Shown here piece by piece: positions 58,126 through 64,000 of a DNA stretch of 64,000 bases (positions within the stretch are counted from its first letter, which is position 1; the number at the start of each line of letters is the position of its first letter). Position numbers and translations under genes: made by a program. Below the pieces are notes generated by a model. The model ran no database searches, was not told where the DNA came from, and saw only the letters and a program-made list of their open reading frames with translations. This stretch comes from Gossypium raimondii (taxonomy: Eukaryota > Streptophyta > Magnoliopsida > Malvales > Malvaceae), in the NCBI RefSeq assembly GCF_025698545.1, contig NC_068576.1:50006390-50070389 (forward strand), written 5' to 3'.

Positions 58126-61100
58126 TTGAACCCTAAAGTGTGTTGCTATGTTTAGCCATTAGATTTTACTTGAGCATACATATACTATTTTTATCATCAC
58201 AAGCGAAGAAAATGTAATAATTGAGACTGAAACTGTAAATTTTAGTAAATCCAACAAAAAAATTTAACAAGATGTTAGCACTTAACATAATTGTAATTTC
58301 CATAAAACTCTTTACCACAGATCTTTATGTCATCTAAATTTTAATTCTCTATCTATGTAAATAAAAATAAAAATATATCTCGAATTCTGAATCATATATA
58401 TACACAGCACCGGGGGCTCTAGTAATTTGATATTAGAAGGAAGGTCCAAATTACGTAACACGTACTCACCATCTCTCTCTTTCTTTTTATTTTATAAACA
58501 TGGTTAATTTTCAATTTTAGTCCCTTTAATGTGTTTAAATTTTAGATTTAATTCTCTTTGCTCTCCGTATTTTTATAATGTTATTAATTAGTTCAAATAG
58601 TTAATTTTAAAATTAAAATGTTATATGCTTATATATAATTTGAAAGCAGCTTTTTAAATCCAAGAAGTAGAGGGATTAAATCTTGAAAACAAAAGTAGGA
58701 TGACTAAATCTCAAATGTACGAAATTTAGATTCATAGTTGTTTGACCTAGATTGGACAGGTTGAGTATCGGTCCCGGGAGAAGCATTAGATCACTTAACC
58801 TGCGAGTCGATATGAACCAATATAAAAATCGGTTGGACTGATTTTATATTTTTTTATATTTTTTAATGATTTATTTAATTGAACTGCACAACTAATGACT
58901 TGACAGATTTAGCATCAACTTGATTATGAAAACTTTACTTAGAATATATTTTAATATTTAAATTTTTATTTTATAATTTAACACAAATAAATAATCAACG
59001 TAGTGCAAAAAGTACATAAATCGTATCGTATGAAGAGCTAACGATCCAACCAATTTTGGGCTAAATGGGCATTTCTGAGTGATCCATATTAATTTTATCC
59101 CAAGCTGTTTTCTCTTTATTTTAGTTGTTTATATATATTCCTAGTTTCTTATCTCAATTTTCATGTGATATGTATATATATTTAATTGTATTAATTATTA
59201 ATTTAAAATAATTTTAAAATTTGTAATGTTGAACAAATAAAATGATTAAAATAAAAATCATATAAATATGAATGCTTGGTTTTTTAGTCTTTATTTATGA
59301 TATTATAATGGTTATAAAAATCATATATGATATTTTTATATGTGATATTAATTTTGACAAAATAAATATTTAAGAATGTATTTATTTTAAGATCTCTAAT
59401 TTAATTCCATATAAATATATATTCATATTAAAATTTATTTTATTACACAAATATATAACTATTGTAAACTCTTAAATAATTTAATTAATACATTAACCAG
59501 TATAGAAAAATAAAATAGTATTATCGTATTTTAATCATAATTAAATATATCCATCTAAAAACTTCGAATATTAAATTACAATTTGTGAGAAATTTATCAT
59601 TTTGTCTTGTGAATTTCACTTGATAATATCAATATTTCATTCTTTATAATCAATATTATGTTTTAAGAGAAGAGATTGGATGAAGCTGTGATTTCACGTC
59701 ATTTTATCCTTTTCAATAGGAGAATTGCAAATTAGATTTTTCTTCCTAATTTTTAGCTTTTTCCTCCTTAAAAAAATTAAAATCTAACTAAAAATGCTAA
59801 AAATTAGAAGGAAAAATCTAATTTGTCATTCTCTTATCGGAAATGGATAGGAATGACATGAAATCATAATATCATATAATCTTTCTTATATATTCCAAAT
59901 ATGTTTTTGGAGTATGAGAGGTTTCCCATTCATTGCTGCTAGGTTTCATTTCACTTTTGATTTTTCTTTTTGATTTGTTTTTTTAGCCAACTGAAAAAAT
60001 CTGGTGAAAGAAAAAGGAAACCAAAGTTCAGAGAGAGGGAGAAGAAAAAGCTAACCCAATTTTGTACTTACAATCCTTGAGAGTTTCGTTTTTATACTTA
60101 ATCCTTAACTTATCCATAACTCTTAATATTTAAAGTGAAAGATATTAAGTGCTTAAGCACAATTAAATCAATGTCTTGCAACAATAGTAATACCAACCAA
60201 ACTCAAATTTAATCGTTGGTAGTTTATTGTTAATTTGTTAACTCTTTAGATTTCTCTCTTACCGCAACACATAATAGAAAATCAATCGTTCCTTAATAAA
60301 ATTTATCCTACAATAATGCCATCATTTATTGAAGTTACGAATAGAAGTAATTGATGCTTCGATAATTTGCAAAAGAAGCATGCACCACATAAACAACCTC
60401 ATAGGTATGAGCGTGTTGTTAAACATCTTTTAACTATGTTGATGGCCATGGTTAATTATTATTGTTGAAGTTCCAATCTAGAGCACACCAAACGTGCATG
60501 ATAGTCTTTTATTAGATACCAAATCAAAACAAAATCTTGATCAAAAGCATGGAGATATTCCCTTTTATTGATGCATCTACAAATTCAAGGATGAACCTTC
60601 TTCAAGATCCAAAATTTTTACACAAGTGATGACACAATCTAGTAAGGGGCGAAGTCAGCGAAATTAAATTGTAAATTTTACAATAGTAAAAATGTAATTT
60701 CATTATTTTAATAGCTTATATATCTTTATAATTTTTAAAGAATTAAATCATATTTTTATCAATTTTACATTTACTAATTAAAATTTTTAAAGAGCCTTCA
60801 TATAAAAATTGGATGTGATAATGATAAATGTGGAGGAGTTAAAAAGATAGAAGCAGAAATCACTTAATTGATGTTACAAATCAGTTAGATGAATTGAATT
60901 AGAGAAGCAGTATGGTCAACATGTTGGAAGTTGAAGGAGAAACATTTTATGCACTCCACTGCATCCTCCGGCGCTCCAACGAAAGAACTTTAGATTAGAT
61001 ACTTGTCATGGCATGCTCCAACATTACAAGCCAGTCTTTTCTCTCTACCAATATTGCTTTTGACTTTTTACTAATTTTGTCTTTTTATTGCATGATTCCA

Positions 61101-62076
61101 CTCCAACGACAATCATATTTTTATTCATCAGTGGAGAAGAATAAGATGTCTACTCCCATGACAACCACGTTTTAATTATTTTTCCAACTTTTATATTGCA
61201 TTAAGTTAGATTTCTAGATTTTTTTTTAAATATTGATTCTTAATTATTATTTAAAAATAACCGGTTAATATTTTATTTCATTTGATGTTATAAATATCAA
61301 AATTATACATGAACTTTGATTTAATGTATAATTGTATATATAGATTTTAATTTGGTGCAATTATATACGTGAAACTCTAATTGTGGTTCAAATATATACT
61401 TAAAACTTTAATTTTGATTTAATCATATGTATTTAAAGAAATAAATACATCAATTTATTTTTATACTAGATAACTATAATTATTTATGTATGCAATATAT
61501 AAATATAAAATGTGTTATATTAATAATTGTGTTAATAATTCGCAAGAATTAGATCAAATCAAAATTTTATTAATAAATTTACACAAAATTAAATTTTATA
61601 TATAAATTTATATGTATTTTTTAGGTTTATTTTAGGTGTTATAAAAAAACTTATTCTTCAAGGATCCGGAGTGTGTTCCCATTCCATTAATGAAATGGGA
61701 CATCATGAACCATTGGCTGGCAGTGACACGAGCATCGCAGAGACAGAATCATATGTATTTGTGGGAATGCCACTGGATTGAGGGTCAACATTATCATACA
61801 TACATGCATACATACCTGTCTTGTCAGAAACTGAGAATTTACCTACAGTTTATTATATATATATATGTCTATCCACATCATATTCTTACCCTGGCCTTGT
61901 TTTGTTCTTAAGGGCTAATATTATTTTTTTATCTTATTTGATAGTATAATCAAATATTAAATAACTAATTAATATATACCCACATAAATGGGAATCTTTA
62001 GAGCAATTTTGAAACTGTTGACCAGCTCGACGTTGGACCGTGGCCACCTTAGACGGCGGTTGCTGATTGGCTAAGT
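58126..62076. other. Intergenic, AT-rich
   Basis: No supported gene. It contains a compact hairpin element (59689-59866), a weak foldback with TTTAGTCC-type arms (about 58505-58735) and a degenerate 31-33 bp tandem repeat at about 61300-61437 (units like ATACATGAACTTTGATTTAA). Confidence 0.5.
59689..59866. repeat. Compact hairpin MITE
   Basis: Left arm TGATTTCACGTCATTTTATC, GAGAATTGCAAATTAGATTT and TTCTTCCTAATTTTTAGC. Inverse of the right arm: TGATTTCATGTCATTCCTAT, GAGAATGACAAATTAGATTT and TTCCTTCTAATTTTTAGC. The 178-bp unit is almost wholly self-complementary with a loop near 59770-59790. No coding capacity. Confidence 0.75.
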
Positions 62077-62084
62077 TATATAAA
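62077..62084 (+). promoter_or_regulatory. TATA box of DHHC gene
   Basis: TATATAAA, 219 bp before the ATG at 62296, with an inverted CCAAT (ATTGG) just upstream near 62066. A T-run and CT-rich leader follow. Confidence 0.5.
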
Positions 62085-62295
62085 GTAGAGAAAAGTCAAT
62101 GCAAAATTTTGCCTTCAATATAAGGGAAAAAGTTGAAAAAAAGCGAACCCAAAATTAAAAAAAGAGCCGCCTTTTCTATTCTATTTGCTGCTTTTCGCCA
62201 AAGAAGCTTTTTTTTTTTTTTCCCTTTTACTACTGTTATTCTTCAATTCTCTCTACTTAATTGAGAGGTAAGGAGAAAGGTTGAATTTTTGGAAG

Positions 62296-63918
62296 ATGAA
62301 CGGTTTGCAGCGTCCTCGACCAGATTTGGCTGATGAAGCTAATCATGGTGATGGTTTCATTAGAACTTATAAAGCTTGGAAAGGCAGCAATGTAAGCAAA
62401 AAAAAAAAAACTTTCTTTTATATCTCTTTTGATGGTTTGTTGATCAAAGATCTGAAATTTAGGGTTGATTTGATGGAATCAAAAGTCTGTTTATGGGTTT
62501 TTATTGCTATATGATTGATGGGAAAGGGTTCTTTTTGTGTTTAAAGCTTGGTAACAAAACATAAAGGTGTTTGGGTAATTGAATTTTCTCGGTTTTAGTT
62601 CTTTGGTAGTTCATGAGGTTGATTTGAAAAAGGATCATTTGGAAGTGAAAGGCAATTGATTAAGCTTGATGTGAATTTTTGTGAATTAATTGAGATGTTG
62701 CAATATGACCCAACTTTTTTTTTAATGAACAATCTGACCAACTTTAGGCATATGGAAGATCAATTAAGTCTCAATTGTAAATTAATCTAGCGAAAAATAA
62801 TTCTGGAAAAATTGAGCTGTAGAGTATAAATATAATGCTTTTATTTTAACTATTGTTTATGCCAATAGTTTCTGGGTCTTTTTTTTTCTTCTGCAGGTAT
62901 TTGTTTTGGGAGGAAGATTTATATTTGGACCTGATGTGAGATCCCTTTTCTTCACTATCTTCTTAATTGTTGCTCCTGTTGCTGTCTTCTGTGTCTTTGT
63001 AGCAAGAAAATTAATGGATGACTTCCCTCATCACCTCGGAATATCAATAATGGCTGTTGTTGTGGCTCTCACTTTATCTGTTAGTTCATTCCCTTCCTTA
63101 AAACACCATTGTTTTTCATGTATGCTGCTTTTTGTCACTGATGTTCTGCGTATTGAATGTATTGTTTATGTTGATTTTATGATCTGGTATGGTTATTAGA
63201 TGTTGATGCTCGCATTTCTGCTATTGCATGAAAGATGTCATGAATCATTTAGTTTTGCTAGTGATTGTCTGCATATAGAGTGCTTTTTTGTGACACTGAT
63301 GTTCGGCATAACGAACTCTTGGAAACGGTATTGTGTAAGGTGATTTTACGACAGGATACAAATTTCTAAATATGATACTAAACGTCGATGGTCGCTTGCC
63401 TTTGAATACAAGTTCTACCATCGTATTTGCTATTGATCTTTGAATGCATTTCCAGTGTTTCCTCAAGTTATCAATTCAATACTCAATTTTGCACAAAAAT
63501 AAAAAGTTCATTTTGTATTCTTAAATCACATTTTGATATTCAAACTTGCTTGTGATAATTGGTTTGATATTCCAAAATCACTGCAAATATAATGAGTTAC
63601 AGTTGACTTATGTTTCCTCAGGATATAACTCTTCTTCTACTAGCCTCAGGAAGAGATCCCGGTGTAATTCCACGAAACTTGCACCCGCCCGAACCTGAAG
63701 GTTACGAAGGAATGACTGAAGTTCGGCCTGGCCAAACTCCACCATTACGATTACCGCGTACAAAGGATGTGATTGTCAATGGTATAAGTGTGAAGATCAA
63801 ATATTGTGATACATGCATGCTGTACAGACCTCCCCGATGTTCTCACTGTTCGATATGCAATAACTGCGTTGACAGATTCGACCACCACTGCCCTTGGGTT
63901 GGTCAGTGTATCGGACTG
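62296..63918 (+). CDS. DHHC-type protein S-acyltransferase (PAT), 5' part; 3' end outside window
   Basis: PATs palmitoylate cysteines of membrane-associated proteins at the Golgi, plasma membrane or other endomembranes. Three exons, all phase 0, are visible: 62296-62391, 62897-63079 and 63622-63918, giving 192 residues. The N-terminus is followed by [20 protein letters not shown] and two membrane helices (about 49-67 and 77-100), then [20 protein letters not shown], the cysteine-rich domain from CDTC (155-158) to the catalytic DHHC at 180-183, and PWVGQCIGL. All cysteines and histidines of the CRD seen here are present. The donor GTAATA follows 63918. The ATG at 62296 is the first Met of the frame. 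This resembles Arabidopsis PAT06-PAT08-type proteins, but the exact orthologue is undecided. Confidence 0.93.
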
Positions 63919-64000
63919 GTAATACAAATTGTTTTACGTGATACTCTACTTTCTTCTTCCAAACTAGTGGCAACAGCAGCACTATGTTGTCTTAAACTTT

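Overview
This is a plant nuclear window: AT-rich, with multi-exon genes that have GT-AG introns, far apart among transposable elements. The proteins are eudicot-like. The LTR and solo-LTR families (TGTAATAGCCCG..., TGTAACAAGCCC...GGGCCC) look like those common in cotton, so I infer Malvaceae, probably Gossypium. That assignment is inference, not proven.

Genes, left to right: (1) the 3' half of a MORC-family GHKL ATPase, best match MORC6, + strand, 2-2378. (2) A TPD1-like secreted cysteine-rich ligand, + strand, 8481-10633, with a probable 5'-UTR intron. (3) A decayed, intron-containing copy of glutamate-1-semialdehyde aminomutase (GSA), + strand, about 11335-13163. (4) A membrane-anchored ubiquitin-fold protein close to MUB3, - strand, 13649-15638. 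(5) A clade III SWEET sugar transporter, - strand, 27512-28840. (6) A second clade III SWEET, - strand, 51586-53194, whose exons 2-5 have the same lengths as those of the first. (7) The 5' part of a DHHC protein S-acyltransferase, + strand, 62296-63918, running off the right edge. For every intact or edge-truncated gene the exons were rebuilt by hand and the reading phase closes across each junction.

Mobile DNA fills much of the rest. At 16163-19950 lies one LTR (minus orientation) with its polypurine tract and a tandem-repeat array. At 32146-35058 is a related solo LTR with perfect 5-bp target duplications (ATATC). LINE remnants with zinc-binding and RNase H-like regions lie at 35600-36500 and 39290-43588. 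The second is split by a 3.1-kb solo LTR of another family (39999-43093, duplication TGAGC) that carries a 36-bp minisatellite. At 43589-49555 is a reduced LTR retrotransposon: partial 5' LTR, a 100-bp-period array, polypurine tract and full 3' LTR. Scattered copies of one tRNA-derived SINE and several foldback or TIR elements (38.3, 55.9-57.3, 57.7 and 59.7 kb) complete the picture.

The genes do not form a pathway. The two SWEET genes look like an old tandem duplication now about 23 kb apart, with most of the window's retroelements between them. I found no sign of a novel enzymatic or defence system. The most unusual signals are in the repeats: two retroelement copies whose arrays share a half-unit, a conserved hairpin beside the polypurine tract, a 20-bp perfect palindrome in an LTR, and the SINE family.
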